Made by a program: the position numbers and the translations under genes. Shown piece after piece: positions 15,682 to 23,456 of a stretch of 40,205 nucleotides of DNA. Source of the DNA: CADCWK01 sp964244115 (GTDB lineage: Bacteria > Chloroflexota > Chloroflexia > Thermomicrobiales > UBA6265); NCBI GenBank assembly GCA_964244115.1, contig CAXTHM010000033.1, positions 1-40,205 of the forward strand, given 5' to 3'. The notes below the pieces were generated by a model that worked only from the letters and a program-made list of their open reading frames with translations, searched no databases and was not told the origin of the DNA. Numbering within the stretch: the stretch's first letter is position 1; the number at the start of each line of letters is the position of its first letter.

Positions 15682-16629
15682 TTACGCCGCCGGCTGGAAC
15701 CCGTAGTCCTCCAGCACGGCCTGGCCGTCCGGGCCGAGGACGTAGCTGATGAACGCCGCCGCCAGCTCGGCATCGCCACCGGCGACCGGGGCGATCGGGT
15801 AGGACGCGACCACGTTGACCGCGTCGGGGATGTCGATCAGCGTCACGCCGCCGCCCTCGGTCGCGACGTAGTCGGAGACGTAGACGATGCCGGCGTCGGC
15901 CTCGCCGAGCTGGATCCGGGTCAGGACATCCCGGACGTCCTCCTCCTCGGAGACGATGTTGCCGGTGACGGCCTCGACGAAGCCGTCGCCGTAGGTCGCG
16001 GTGTCGGCGCCGGCCAGGCAGAGCGACTGGCGGGCGTACTGGCCGACCGGCACCTCGGGCTGGGCCAGCACGACGGAGACGTCGTCACCGACGAGATCGG
16101 CAAGCCCCTCGATCCCGGCCGGGTTGTCGGTCGGCACGACCAGCGCCAGCCGGTTGCCGACGAAGGCCTGCGGGTCGCCGTCGATCAGTCCGGCCTCGGA
16201 GGCGTTGGTCATCTGAGTGTTGTTGGCGGAGGCGAAGACATCGGCCTCGGCGCCCTCGGTGAGCTGGGTGACGAGCGCCTGCGAGCCGGCGTAGTTGAAG
16301 GTGATGTCGAGCCCCTCGTTCTCGGACTCCAGCGTCGCGCCGATCTCATCGAAGGCGTTCGTCAGCGACGCCGCCGCGAAGACGGTCAGGTCGCCACCAC
16401 CCGCCGGGAACGGGACCGCCGCCGCCGGGGTCGTGTCGGTCGCGGGAGTTGCGGCCACGGGCGACGCGGCGGCAGCCGGAGCCGGGAAGGCCGAGCAATC
16501 GATCGGCGTCTGGGCGACGGCCTGGAACGGACCGGTCGTGCCACCGATCCCGATCGCGGCGAGGGCGAGGGCGAACGCGAAGAGGATCTGGGGCAGGCGG
16601 GCCACCCCGGACCGTGGGTCGATCGACAT
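15682..16629 (-). CDS. modA: Molybdate ABC transporter substrate-binding protein
   Basis: A 315-residue exported binding protein for molybdate/tungstate. ATG 16629 is preceded by AGGAGAAG. A signal segment (PQILFAFALALAAIGIGG) and an Ala/Pro/Thr-rich linker of about 50 residues come first. The ModA core starts at LTVFAAASLTNAFDEIG (oxyanion-binding Ser/Thr), with FNYAGSQALVTQL, ADVFASANNTQM, ADAGIVYVSDYVA and a C-terminal VLGPDGQAVLEDYGF. A cysteine soon after the signal segment (IDCSAFP) is compatible with a lipoprotein but not in a clear lipobox. The ModB and ModC partners are not in this window. Divergent from the molbindin gene. Confidence 0.93.
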   Translation of the reverse strand: MSIDPRSGVARLPQILFAFALALAAIGIGGTTGPFQAVAQTPIDCSAFPAPAAAASPVAATPATDTTPAAAVPFPAGGGDLTVFAAASLTNAFDEIGATLESENEGLDITFNYAGSQALVTQLTEGAEADVFASANNTQMTNASEAGLIDGDPQAFVGNRLALVVPTDNPAGIEGLADLVGDDVSVVLAQPEVPVGQYARQSLCLAGADTATYGDGFVEAVTGNIVSEEEDVRDVLTRIQLGEADAGIVYVSDYVATEGGGVTLIDIPDAVNVVASYPIAPVAGGDAELAAAFISYVLGPDGQAVLEDYGFQPAA

Positions 16630-16702
16630 CGGCTTCTTCTCCTGGATTGACCAGTACGGACGATGGGACGGCGTCGCCCCGCTCAAGACGACACTCATCG
16701 TC

Positions 16703-16730
16703 TTGCTAATCAGTGATTGAATACGATAAT
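16703..16730 (+). promoter_or_regulatory. Sigma-70-type promoter in the modA-molbindin divergent region
   Basis: TTGCTA (16703-16708), a 16-base spacer and GATAAT (16725-16730), in a conspicuously AT-rich 45-bp stretch of otherwise very GC-rich DNA. It points to the molbindin gene. An ATCGT..ACGAT inverted pair spans it and could be a control site for both genes. Confidence 0.5.
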
Positions 16731-16776
16731 GGAGAGGTTGTCTACACCCGTCGTCTCCATCCCAGGAGGATGTCCC

Positions 16777-16989
16777 ATGGCTCTCAGCGCCCGCAACCAG
16801 ATCACCGGCACCGTCACCTCGATCCGGACCGACGGGCTGATGGCGGAAGTCATCGTCGACATCGGCGCCACCGCCCCGGTCGTCTCGGTCATCACCCGCT
16901 CCTCGGCCGAGTCCCTCGGGCTGGCCGAAGGCACGGCCGTCACCGTCGTGATCAAGTCGACTGAGGTCATGCTCGCCACCGCCGATTAG
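16777..16989 (+). CDS. Molbindin (TOBE-domain molybdate-binding protein)
   Basis: A 70-residue single Mop/TOBE domain: MALSARNQITGTVTSIRTDG, AEVIVDIGATAPVVSVITRS, then SAESLGLAEGTAVTVVIKS and 'TEVMLAT'. Such proteins assemble as hexamers that hold molybdate or tungstate in the cytoplasm. AGGAGG lies seven bases before ATG 16777. It diverges from modA and precedes two other molybdenum-related genes. Confidence 0.92.
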   Translation: MALSARNQITGTVTSIRTDGLMAEVIVDIGATAPVVSVITRSSAESLGLAEGTAVTVVIKSTEVMLATAD

Positions 16990-17058
16990 CGCCCGACCGG
17001 TGGCTTGACCCCGATGACGCGGACCGGCCGGTCCGCGTCAGACCCGAGAGGATTCCCG

Positions 17059-17634
17059 ATGACCGTCGCCCGCCGCGTCTCGATTCGCACACTGCTGTTC
17101 CTGCTGCTCGCCCTGTCCGTGGTCGGCTGGGACGCCGGCGGCGCCATCGCCCAGTCCACCCCCGTTGCGACACCGGCCGGCTCCCCGGTCGCGGCGCAGA
17201 CGATCGCCATCACCGGCGCGGTCGTGACGCCGCTGGACCTGACCGTCGCGGATCTCCAGTCCTACCCGGCCGAGACGGTCGATGTCACCTACACCGCCGG
17301 CGGCGCATCCGAGGACCACTCCTTCACCGGCACGCCGCTGATCGGGCTGATCGAGGCGGCTGGGCTGGACGTCCCCGAGGACGCCCGCAACCCGCTGCTG
17401 ACCCACTACGTCGTCATCACGGCGACCGACGGCTATCAGGTCGTCCTGTCCGGCGGCGAGCTCGACCCGAACTTCGGCAACGTGCCGATCCTGCTGGCCT
17501 GGGAACAGGATGGGGCCGCCCTCGACGCGGAGAACGCCCCAGCCCGGCTGGTCGTCCCCGGCGACGGCCGCGGCGGACGCTACGTCTCGGGCGTGATCTC
17601 GATCGAGGTCGTCGCCCTCCCGGCCGCCTCTTAG
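17059..17634 (+). CDS. Secreted oxidoreductase molybdopterin-binding-domain protein
   Basis: A 191-residue exported protein. A signal peptide (RRVSIRTLLFLLLALSVVGW, cleavage near AIAQS) leads to a shortened sulfite-oxidase-type fold: ITGAVVTPLDLTVADLQSYP, FTGTPLIGLIEAAGL, THYVVITATDGYQVVLSGGE and PARLVVPGDGRGGRYVSGV. The conserved cysteine ligand of true sulfite oxidases is not evident, so cofactor binding is uncertain. Start ATG 17059 follows GAGAGG. The gene lies between molbindin and XdhC on the same strand, which supports a role in molybdenum metabolism. Confidence 0.82.
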   Translation: MTVARRVSIRTLLFLLLALSVVGWDAGGAIAQSTPVATPAGSPVAAQTIAITGAVVTPLDLTVADLQSYPAETVDVTYTAGGASEDHSFTGTPLIGLIEAAGLDVPEDARNPLLTHYVVITATDGYQVVLSGGELDPNFGNVPILLAWEQDGAALDAENAPARLVVPGDGRGGRYVSGVISIEVVALPAAS

Positions 17635-17736
17635 CACGAACACGCTGGTGCGATCATTGCACCGGTGAATCGGTGGCATCCGGCCGGACGTCACCTTGAG
17701 CGATGTCCGACCATCACACGAGAGACGGTAACGAAC

Positions 17737-18048
17737 ATGCAGACATTCATCGACGAAATCGATCTCTGGCAGGCGGAGGGCAAGCGGGTCGCGGTCGCGA
17801 CCGTCGTCTCGGTCGAGGGCTCCGCCCCCCGGCCGATCGGCTCCCGGCTGGTCGTCTCGGACAACGGCGACCTGGCCGGCTCGGTCAGCGGCGGCTGCGT
17901 CGAGACCGCCGTCTTCAGCGAGGCGCAGGGGGTCATGACCTCCGGGCAGCCCAAGCTGGTCCGCTACGGCATCACCGACGAGCTGGCCTGGGAGGTCGGC
18001 CTGGCCTGCGGCGGCACGATCGAGGTCTTCATCGAGCCCGTGAAGTAG
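17737..18048 (+). CDS. XdhC/CoxI N-terminal-domain protein
   Basis: A 103-residue protein equal to the N-terminal XdhC_CoxI domain only: VATVVSVEGSAPRPIGSRLV, GDLAGSVSGGCVETAVFSEA and WEVGLACGGTIEVFIEPV, with the two conserved cysteine motifs (GGCVE and LACGGTIEVFIE). Full XdhC proteins carry an additional Rossmann domain and help insert or sulfurate the molybdenum cofactor of xanthine dehydrogenase-type enzymes. Here the Rossmann part is absent, as in split XdhC systems. ATG 17737; the ribosome site is weak. Last gene of the molybdenum group, followed by a hairpin terminator. Confidence 0.88.
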   Translation: MQTFIDEIDLWQAEGKRVAVATVVSVEGSAPRPIGSRLVVSDNGDLAGSVSGGCVETAVFSEAQGVMTSGQPKLVRYGITDELAWEVGLACGGTIEVFIEPVK

Positions 18049-18077
18049 TTGGCCGCTCCACGCGTAGAGTCGATTGC

Positions 18078-18109
18078 ACCGCCCATCCCGGACGATCGGG
18101 ATGGGCGGT
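18078..18109 (+). terminator. Hairpin terminator after the XdhC-type gene
   Basis: Perfect 13-bp stem (18078-18090 with 18097-18109), 6-base loop GACGAT, followed by TCGTCCGATT. It starts 30 bases after the stop. Confidence 0.7.
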
Positions 18110-18163
18110 TCGTCCGATTCCGGCCCCTGTGATCGGTCGCCGGTCATCTGCGATGCTGCCGGA

Positions 18164-18250
18164 TCTCCCCCGCTCCGGGCACCTGCGAAGCCGCAGCGCA
18201 GCGAGAGCCGTATGGGGCAGATGGGCGAGCAGGGGAGCTCCGGTCGGGGA
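18164..18250. repeat. Dispersed palindromic repeat (CACCTG family), diverged copy
   Basis: CTCCGGGCACCTGCGAAGCC and GGGCGAGCAGGGGAGCTCCGG blocks correspond in order to those at 31083-31160, with loss of part of the centre. Confidence 0.5.
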
Positions 18251-18294
18251 AGCGGTCTGCTTCCGCCGCTACACGACTCCCGATACCCATCATG

Positions 18295-18863
18295 CTAATG
18301 GCCCTGCTTCGATGTGAGATACGACGACAGCGAGAGCATAATGATGACGACCGCGATCGCGCCGCCGAAGGCGACGATGTCCCGGCTCCCATCCCAGTCG
18401 ACCACGGCGACGAGGAAGTTCACGCCTAGCAGGACGATGATCACGCCAACGAGCTTGCTCTTCAGATCGTCGAGATTATCGACGTGCAGCCAGTCGGGCA
18501 CCGGGATCTCCGGGTCGACGAACAGCTCGTAGAGCCCGAGCGCGACGATGTAGAGCACCGTCCCGACGAGGAACAGGTCGGTCAGTTCGACGAACTCGAC
18601 CGAGAGGGTCTTCGCGCCGTCGGTGTCGACGCCGTACTCGGAGATCGTGTGCCAGATCGTCCGGAAGACGAGCAGGAAACCGTAGATCAGCGTCACGATC
18701 GAGGCCAGGATCAGCCCCGCGACGGCGATCGCGATGAAGAGCCGGGTCGAACCGAGCAGCCGGGGCAGGAGCCCGGTGCTGGTTCCCCGGATGAACGCCC
18801 NNNNNNNNNNTGCTGGATGTCCGGTTCGGTCGCCTCCACCGCCGGTCCCTGCTCGCCTGCCAT
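18295..18863 (-). CDS. YqhA family (UPF0114) membrane protein
   Basis: About 190 residues with four predicted membrane helices: LFIAIAVAGLILASIVTLIY, LVGTVLYIVALGLYELFV, VGVIIVLLGVNFLVAVV and IVAFGGAIAVVIIMLSL. The order and the 'LYELFVDPEIPVPDWL' loop resemble UPF0114/YqhA, whose function is unknown. ATG 18863 follows GGGGGTGAC. A ten-N gap (18801-18810) splits the first 17 codons from the rest. With exactly ten bases the two parts are out of frame, so the true gap length differs from ten (it must be 2 modulo 3). Confidence 0.75.
18801..18810. other. Assembly gap (10 N)
   Basis: Lies inside the YqhA-type gene; the flanking coding frames show the nominal length is wrong. Confidence 0.9.
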
Positions 18864-18979
18864 GTCACCCCCGTCCAACCGCTCGGGCCGATCGCGCCAT
18901 CGATCATGTTGATCGCATGATCGCATCAGTCGCCACGGCCGCGGGAGATCCGGGTCCTCGGGTCTGGCTGACGGCGATT

Positions 18980-19011
18980 GGACACATCTCCGTGAAGTGT
19001 GTCCTCTACAC
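18980..19011 (+). promoter_or_regulatory. Inverted repeat and possible -10 box before YdbS
   Basis: GGACACA (18980-18986) and TGTGTCC (18998-19004) form a perfect 7-bp inverted repeat spaced 18 bp start to start, directly followed by TACACT (19006-19011), a possible -10 hexamer. The arrangement looks like an operator overlapping the promoter of the ydbS/ydbT pair. Confidence 0.35.
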
Positions 19012-19092
19012 TCACCGTCAATTGATCAGACGCGGCAGCGCCAATGGAGCGCCCCGCCCGGTGCCGGCAGCGCAGAGAGGACATCACGCCCC

Positions 19093-19596
19093 ATGCAGGC
19101 CCAGTCCAACGACGCTCGACCGACCCCGACGTCCTCGCTCGACCCGAAGGTCATCCGGCTCTGGCGGCTCAGCGGGCTGCTCTGGGGCGTCCTGCCCCTG
19201 GTCGCGATCGCGGCCGTCGGCGGCTTCCTCCTCAACCGACTGGCGGACTGGTCCGTTGTCCAGTCCGCTCTGCCGCTGGTCGCCGTCCTGATCATCGCCG
19301 TCCCGCTGACACTGCTACTGCCCGTCGCGACGTATCGCAGCTGGCGCTGGGCGATCAGCGACGACGAGGTCGACACGATGAGCGGCCTGTTCATCGTCAC
19401 CCGGCGCCTCGTCCCGATGGCCCGCATCCAGCACGTCGACACCACCCGCGACGTCTTCGAGCGGTCGCTGCAGCTGGCGACGGTCGTGATCTACACGGCG
19501 GCCGGCTCCAGCGCGATCCCGGGGCTGCCGGTCCGGCGGGCCGAGGAGATCCGCGACCAGATCGCCGCCCTCGCCAACACCTACGAGGACATCTAG
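19093..19596 (+). CDS. PH-domain membrane protein, YdbS-like
   Basis: A 167-residue protein: soluble N-terminus, two membrane helices (LLWGVLPLVAIAAVGGFLL and LPLVAVLIIAVPLTLLLPV), then one bacterial PH (bPH2/DUF304) domain: YRSWRWAISDDEVDTMSGLF, RRLVPMARIQHVDTTRDVFE and LATVVIYTAAGSSAIPGLP. In Bacillus the YdbS/YdbT pair is linked to resistance against some antimicrobial agents; the mechanism is not settled. Start ATG 19093 follows GAGAGGACA. The partner gene begins 81 bp downstream. Confidence 0.88.
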   Translation: MQAQSNDARPTPTSSLDPKVIRLWRLSGLLWGVLPLVAIAAVGGFLLNRLADWSVVQSALPLVAVLIIAVPLTLLLPVATYRSWRWAISDDEVDTMSGLFIVTRRLVPMARIQHVDTTRDVFERSLQLATVVIYTAAGSSAIPGLPVRRAEEIRDQIAALANTYEDI

Positions 19597-19677
19597 CGTC
19601 CCGGCGCCCAGCCCGGCACAGCCCCTGCCCCGACGCCCGACGCCCGACGCCCGACCCAGACGAGAGGACCGATCGCG

Positions 19678-21438
19678 ATGTCGTCACCGTGGCAACCAGA
19701 CGACCGCCGAGCCGCCGACCGCCGGGATGCGCCGGCCCCACCCGACCCGAACGGACCCGGCAACGACCGGGCACCGGAGATCGGCCCGTCGGATCCGGCG
19801 CCGGCCGACGACGCAGGCGACGCCGGTGAGCGGGAACGGTTCCACCCAGCCTACATGCTGATCACGATGGTGCGGTCCATCCGGGGGTTCATCATCCCGA
19901 TCGGGATCGCGCTCTTCTCGGGCAGTCGGGGCGACCTCGTCTGGCTGCTGATCGCCGCCGCCTTCGCCGGTCTGACGATCGTCAACGCCGTCGCCAACTG
20001 GTGGATGAGCAGCTACGAGATCACCGGCCGCTCCCTGCGGCTCCGGACGGGCTGGCTCAACCGGCAGGAGCGGGCCGTCTCGTTCGAGCGCATCCAGTCG
20101 ATCGACATCCAGGAGCCGCCGCTGGCCCGGCTGCTCGGCGTCGCCCAGCTCCGCGTCGAGACGGCCGCGGGCGGCGGAGCCAACGCCGACATCGTGATCG
20201 AGGCGATCGCCCTCGACGAGGCGACCACCCTGCGCAACCAGCTCCTCGCCGAGCGCGCCCAGCGGAGCGGTCACGCCACGGCCGCCGTATCGAACGGCGT
20301 CGCGCCCCGATCCGACGCCGCGCAGCCCGCCGCCGACTCCTTCCCACGGCAGTCGCCTGTGGCCTTGGCTCCAGAGACGGTCGAGGCCGCTGGCGGCACC
20401 CTGATCGGCGCCCTCTCCGGCCGCGATCTCCTCATCGCCGGGCTGACATCCGGCCGGATCGGACCGGCCGCCGCCATCCTCGCCGCCGTCAGCCAGTTCG
20501 GCGACGACCTCGTCGGCAGCCGGGTCGAGTCCGTCGTCGAGTCGACCGCCGTCAACCTGACCCAGGTCGTGATCGGCCTGATCGTGATCGGCGGCCTCGT
20601 CGCCTGGGCCCTCTCCATCCTCGGGACCGTCATCACCTTCAGCGGCTTCACCCTGCGCCGGGAGGACGACAACCTCGTCGTCTCCTCTGGCCTGATCGAG
20701 CGCCGCCGGACGACGATCCCGCTCCACCGGATCCAGTCGATCACCGTCAAGGAGGGGCTGTTCCGACAGCCGTTCGGGCTGGCGAGCGTCCATTTCGTCA
20801 GCGCCGGTTACGGCGGCGGGGAGCAGAACAACGACTCCGGCATCCTCTTCCCGCTGATCCGCCGGGCCGACGTCGCCGCCCTGCTCGACCGGGCCGTCCC
20901 CGCCTTCGCGGCCGACATCGGGGCCGTCCGCACGCACGGTCAGCGCCTGCCCGAGCGCGCCCGGAGCCGCTACCTGACGCTGCCGATCGTCTGGGACGTC
21001 GTGCTCGTGGCCGGGGCGATCGTCGCCTGCTCCTTCATCCCGTTCACCGAGTGGTGGTACGGCCTGGCCGCGCTGCTGTTCCAGAGCTGGCCGTGGTCCC
21101 TGCTCAGCTACCGCGACACGCGCTGGATGTGGGACGACCAGGACCGCCTGATCGTCCAGGGCCGCTCGATCGCCCGCTCCGTCACGATCATCCCGCGACA
21201 CCGGGTCCAGTTCCGCGAGGTCGGCCAGAACTGGTTCCAGCGCCGCGTCCGGCTGGCGACGATCGGCGTTCGGGTGGCCGGGTCGACGTTCGGCAACAGC
21301 GTCACGATCGCCCACATGGACGCCGACGATGCGTCCGCGCTGGCCGGCCGGCTCGGGTTCCACGACATCCCCCGCCGCCGTCGCACCCGCCGCCTGGCCC
21401 CGGTCTCCGAGTCGAGCGCAGCCTGGTCGGGCGACTGA
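19678..21438 (+). CDS. PH-domain membrane protein, YdbT-like (three bPH2 domains)
   Basis: A 586-residue protein with an acidic, Pro-rich cytoplasmic start of about 55 residues, six membrane helices in three pairs and three bPH2 domains. Each domain carries the 'v...riQsi...e....R..g.a.l.v.taG' pattern: RAVSFERIQSIDIQEPPLAR, TIPLHRIQSITVKEGLFRQP and SVTIIPRHRVQFREVGQNWF. Two membrane segments precede each domain, as in Bacillus YdbT. Together with the upstream YdbS-like protein it forms the standard two-gene unit. GAGAGGACC precedes ATG 19678. Confidence 0.9.
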   Translation: MSSPWQPDDRRAADRRDAPAPPDPNGPGNDRAPEIGPSDPAPADDAGDAGERERFHPAYMLITMVRSIRGFIIPIGIALFSGSRGDLVWLLIAAAFAGLTIVNAVANWWMSSYEITGRSLRLRTGWLNRQERAVSFERIQSIDIQEPPLARLLGVAQLRVETAAGGGANADIVIEAIALDEATTLRNQLLAERAQRSGHATAAVSNGVAPRSDAAQPAADSFPRQSPVALAPETVEAAGGTLIGALSGRDLLIAGLTSGRIGPAAAILAAVSQFGDDLVGSRVESVVESTAVNLTQVVIGLIVIGGLVAWALSILGTVITFSGFTLRREDDNLVVSSGLIERRRTTIPLHRIQSITVKEGLFRQPFGLASVHFVSAGYGGGEQNNDSGILFPLIRRADVAALLDRAVPAFAADIGAVRTHGQRLPERARSRYLTLPIVWDVVLVAGAIVACSFIPFTEWWYGLAALLFQSWPWSLLSYRDTRWMWDDQDRLIVQGRSIARSVTIIPRHRVQFREVGQNWFQRRVRLATIGVRVAGSTFGNSVTIAHMDADDASALAGRLGFHDIPRRRRTRRLAPVSESSAAWSGD

Positions 21439-21762
21439 GCCCGAGCGGCCGCGGCCATCGCTGGCTCTACGCGACTACCGCAGTGCCCGTCCGCGGAGGA
21501 CCACGTCGTCCCCGCGCCCATCCGTCCAGTTCAGGCCGAGCCCCATCGCGCGGGAGCGTTCATGCGCCAGGTCGTCCCGGGTATCCGTGGTTACAGCGAC
21601 GGCGGCCGGCCAGGCGGTGGTCCTCGATCCCGACGCATTGCCCGTCTGACCCGGTCGTCGTTCCGGTCATCCCCGTCGGCCGGCCTGGCACTCGCCGTGC
21701 CTCACCTCCCGGGAACCTCTGCCCGCCCCGGCAGTCGCGAACGACCAGGAGGTATCACCGAC
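21439..21762. other. Intergenic stretch before the DUF3140 gene
   Basis: No supported gene and no strong hairpin. The DUF3140 promoter should be here; I cannot place it. Confidence 0.4.
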
Positions 21763-22353
21763 ATGGCCACGAAGGGACACGCCCACGACGACACGCCGAT
21801 CAGCCACGAGTTCCACGACCTCGTCAACATGACGCCGAAGCAGCTCGAGACCTGGCTCGACACCGACGAGAGCAAGGCCGTCGGCCAGAAGACGGACGGC
21901 CGGGGCGAATCGACCGGCCACCACATGGGCCACGAGATCGTCGCGCTGCTCCACACGAAGAAGGCTGACTACACCGACGACGATGTCGACCGGATGCGCA
22001 AGGTCACCGGCTACATCAAGCGCCACACCGCCCAGCGGCCGGACGGCAACATGTCGGAGACGCCCTGGCGCTACAGCCTGATGAACTGGAGACAAGATCC
22101 GTCGACTAAAAAGCCGATCAATAGGTCCATCCGCGTGGGTGGTGACATCGATTTGCCCCGGCTGCTCTCAGAACCGGAGGTGGTTGCCGAACGGGGCCCA
22201 GACGGCCACGCCGCGGCCGCACGGATCGTCGGAGATCCCGGACTTCCCGTACATGTAGTCGCGGGGCAGCGGTTCCCGGTAGAAGGCGTCAATGCCGCTC
22301 ATCGGGATGAACATTGGCCGAGCCCAGTGAGCCGTCGTCGTGATGCTCGCTGA
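21763..22353 (+). CDS. DUF3140 protein with its 3' end replaced by island DNA
   Basis: The first 109 codons form a DUF3140 protein of unknown function: ISHEFHDLVNMTPKQLETWL, STGHHMGHEIVALLHTKKAD, DVDRMRKVTGYIKRH and TPWRYSLMNW. The family ends a few residues later with GHDPLK. Here the frame changes at codon 110 to RQDPSTKKPINRS and runs on without a stop to 22353 through unrelated sequence, adding about 87 residues of no family. The lost ending (LMNWGHDPLKT then stop) lies at 25719-25754, on the far side of the SIR2 island. AGGAGG precedes ATG 21763. The extended product may still be made, but its tail is adventitious. Confidence 0.85.
   Translation: MATKGHAHDDTPISHEFHDLVNMTPKQLETWLDTDESKAVGQKTDGRGESTGHHMGHEIVALLHTKKADYTDDDVDRMRKVTGYIKRHTAQRPDGNMSETPWRYSLMNWRQDPSTKKPINRSIRVGGDIDLPRLLSEPEVVAERGPDGHAAAARIVGDPGLPVHVVAGQRFPVEGVNAAHRDEHWPSPVSRRRDAR
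22078..22100 (+). repeat. Left junction direct repeat (attL-like)
   Basis: Encodes LMNWRQD in the DUF3140 frame. Differs at four of 23 positions from 25719-25741. Confidence 0.65.
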
Positions 22354-22377
22354 GGTAGAGCCGAAGGCCGATCAAGG
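22163..22377 (-). pseudogene. Glyoxalase/bleomycin-resistance (VOC) protein fragment
   Basis: The minus strand reads TLIGLRLYLSEHHDDGS in one frame, then after a small frameshift near 22315 IPMSGIDAFYREPLPRDYMY, GKSGISDDPCGRG and VAVWAPFGNHLRF. These match the second half of VOC-fold proteins ('LrLfLsEh..dgs', 'DPfGNrLrF.E'). The final TGA sits where a cysteine codon is usual (RFCE). A frameshift, an early stop and no N-terminal half make it a pseudogene. Confidence 0.6.
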
Positions 22378-22388
22378 TCGTCGGCTGA

Positions 22389-22625
22389 CTGATTGCCAAC
22401 AGCGCCTTCATCGTCGGGCTGCTGTTCGTCTACTGGATCGCCCAACTAGATTTCGACTGGTATATCGTCCGGATCACGCTCTGGATGCTGACGCTTTGTC
22501 CGATGGCCCTGTTCTTCTCGGCCGTTTACAACAAGTCGCTGTTTCTGATGCTGGCGGCCAAGGCGCTGTTCTTTGTCCGGGCCAATGCTTCGGCGCCGGC
22601 CAGGATCCTTGGACCGCTGCCACCG
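22389..22625 (+). pseudogene. Integral membrane protein remnant
   Basis: The frame after the TGA at 22386 encodes two strongly hydrophobic segments: LIANSAFIVGLLFVYWIAQL and LWMLTLCPMALFFSAVY, then SLFLMLAAKALFFVRANASA. There is no start codon with a ribosome site, and it loses hydrophobic pattern after about 22625. I do not recognise the family. A short hydrophobic piece at 25312-25383 (FVETGIFTVVGLALFARTTR, then a stop) on the far side of the operon may be related debris. Confidence 0.45.
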
Positions 22626-22640
22626 ATCTTTTCCCGTAGG

Positions 22641-22666
22641 GGGCGACGCCTACTTCAGCGTCGCCC
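22641..22666. repeat. REP-like hairpin
   Basis: GGGCGACGC (22641-22649) and GCGTCGCCC (22658-22666), preceded by GTAGG. It resembles the foot of the RAYT-linked REP sequences but lacks the rest. Confidence 0.45.
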
Positions 22667-22821
22667 AGGTCTTACCCTCCTAGTCAATACCAGCTCCATC
22701 TTCCAGCATCCAGAGCAGAAATAAAGACCGACACGCAGAACATTCGTTTGGATTTTGTGACACATTCCGTGGAGCATGACTCATACTCCGTGCAGGAAGA
22801 GTGTAGTTACCAGGAGTTCAG

Positions 22822-23406
22822 ATGAATCTTGCAGACGCGGCTGATATAGCTCAAGTAGTCATTGCCGCCAGTGTGGCGCTCTTTACTTGGCGCCTCTTCG
22901 AACTGGAGCGTCGACGAGCACGACGCGAAGTCCGTCCCATCCTAGGTTTATCGCCGACGGGAATCCCGAATCCCGCTGTGAAGAACACAGCCTTCTTCTC
23001 AAGTGAGATGCTTGAAATCCGCAACTTTGGTGATGCGCCGGCCCTCGGGTGCCGCATTGATTGGCGTCCAGCCGATGTCAATGTGATGACGGGCCTTCGA
23101 TCACTTTACGAGATGGATTACCCAGCCGGTTCGTTCAGTCTTGCCGCGGGTGAAGCCCATACGACTGGGCTTCGGATCAATCGTGAACGTGCGCTTCGCC
23201 AGGAAGCCGGACTTGCGCCGGTCATGGTTCCTAATCCTCAGTTTGGTCCTCAGCGTGTGGGATCTGAGATGCCGATAGGCGAGGTCCGGGTTACTTACCA
23301 AACGATCGTCGGTGAGGATCAGCGGGCGTCGTTTACCATCAAGGGCCGATACACCAACGAAACTGGCGAGTTGGAGGTGATCTGCTCTGCCCCCCAAGTG
23401 GGTTAG
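22822..23406 (+). CDS. Membrane-anchored protein, first gene of SIR2 operon
   Basis: A 194-residue protein of unknown family. One N-terminal membrane helix (about residues 8-25, AQVVIAASVALFTWRLFELE) is followed by a basic stop-transfer stretch (RRRARREVRP) that places the rest in the cytoplasm. The remaining 150 residues look like an all-beta domain (MLEIRNFGDAPALGCRIDW, GEVRVTYQTIVGEDQRASF) of immunoglobulin-like character. AGGAG lies five bases before ATG 22822. The SIR2 gene follows 50 bp later on the same strand. Composition is clearly less GC-rich than the chromosome. It may localise or gate the SIR2 enzyme; that is inference from pairing only. Confidence 0.75.
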   Translation: MNLADAADIAQVVIAASVALFTWRLFELERRRARREVRPILGLSPTGIPNPAVKNTAFFSSEMLEIRNFGDAPALGCRIDWRPADVNVMTGLRSLYEMDYPAGSFSLAAGEAHTTGLRINRERALRQEAGLAPVMVPNPQFGPQRVGSEMPIGEVRVTYQTIVGEDQRASFTIKGRYTNETGELEVICSAPQVG

Positions 23407-23456
23407 AAGCAAAAAGATCGGCGCAGACTGGGTACTGGCCGGGGAGGACCGCGAAC

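Noticed and set aside
14904..15779. A 291-residue fusion of TetR with an N-terminal Arg-rich part
   Set aside because: The N-terminal 150 residues are translated REP and palindromic repeat DNA.
6815..18810. Idea that the three 10-N runs are masked real bases, because two keep frame
   Set aside because: The third, in the YqhA-type gene, breaks the frame if taken as ten bases, so ten is a placeholder and the other two agree by chance.
21562..21762. Upstream extension of the DUF3140 frame
   Set aside because: The family start and an AGGAGG site fit ATG 21763; the extension is Arg/Pro-rich without family match.
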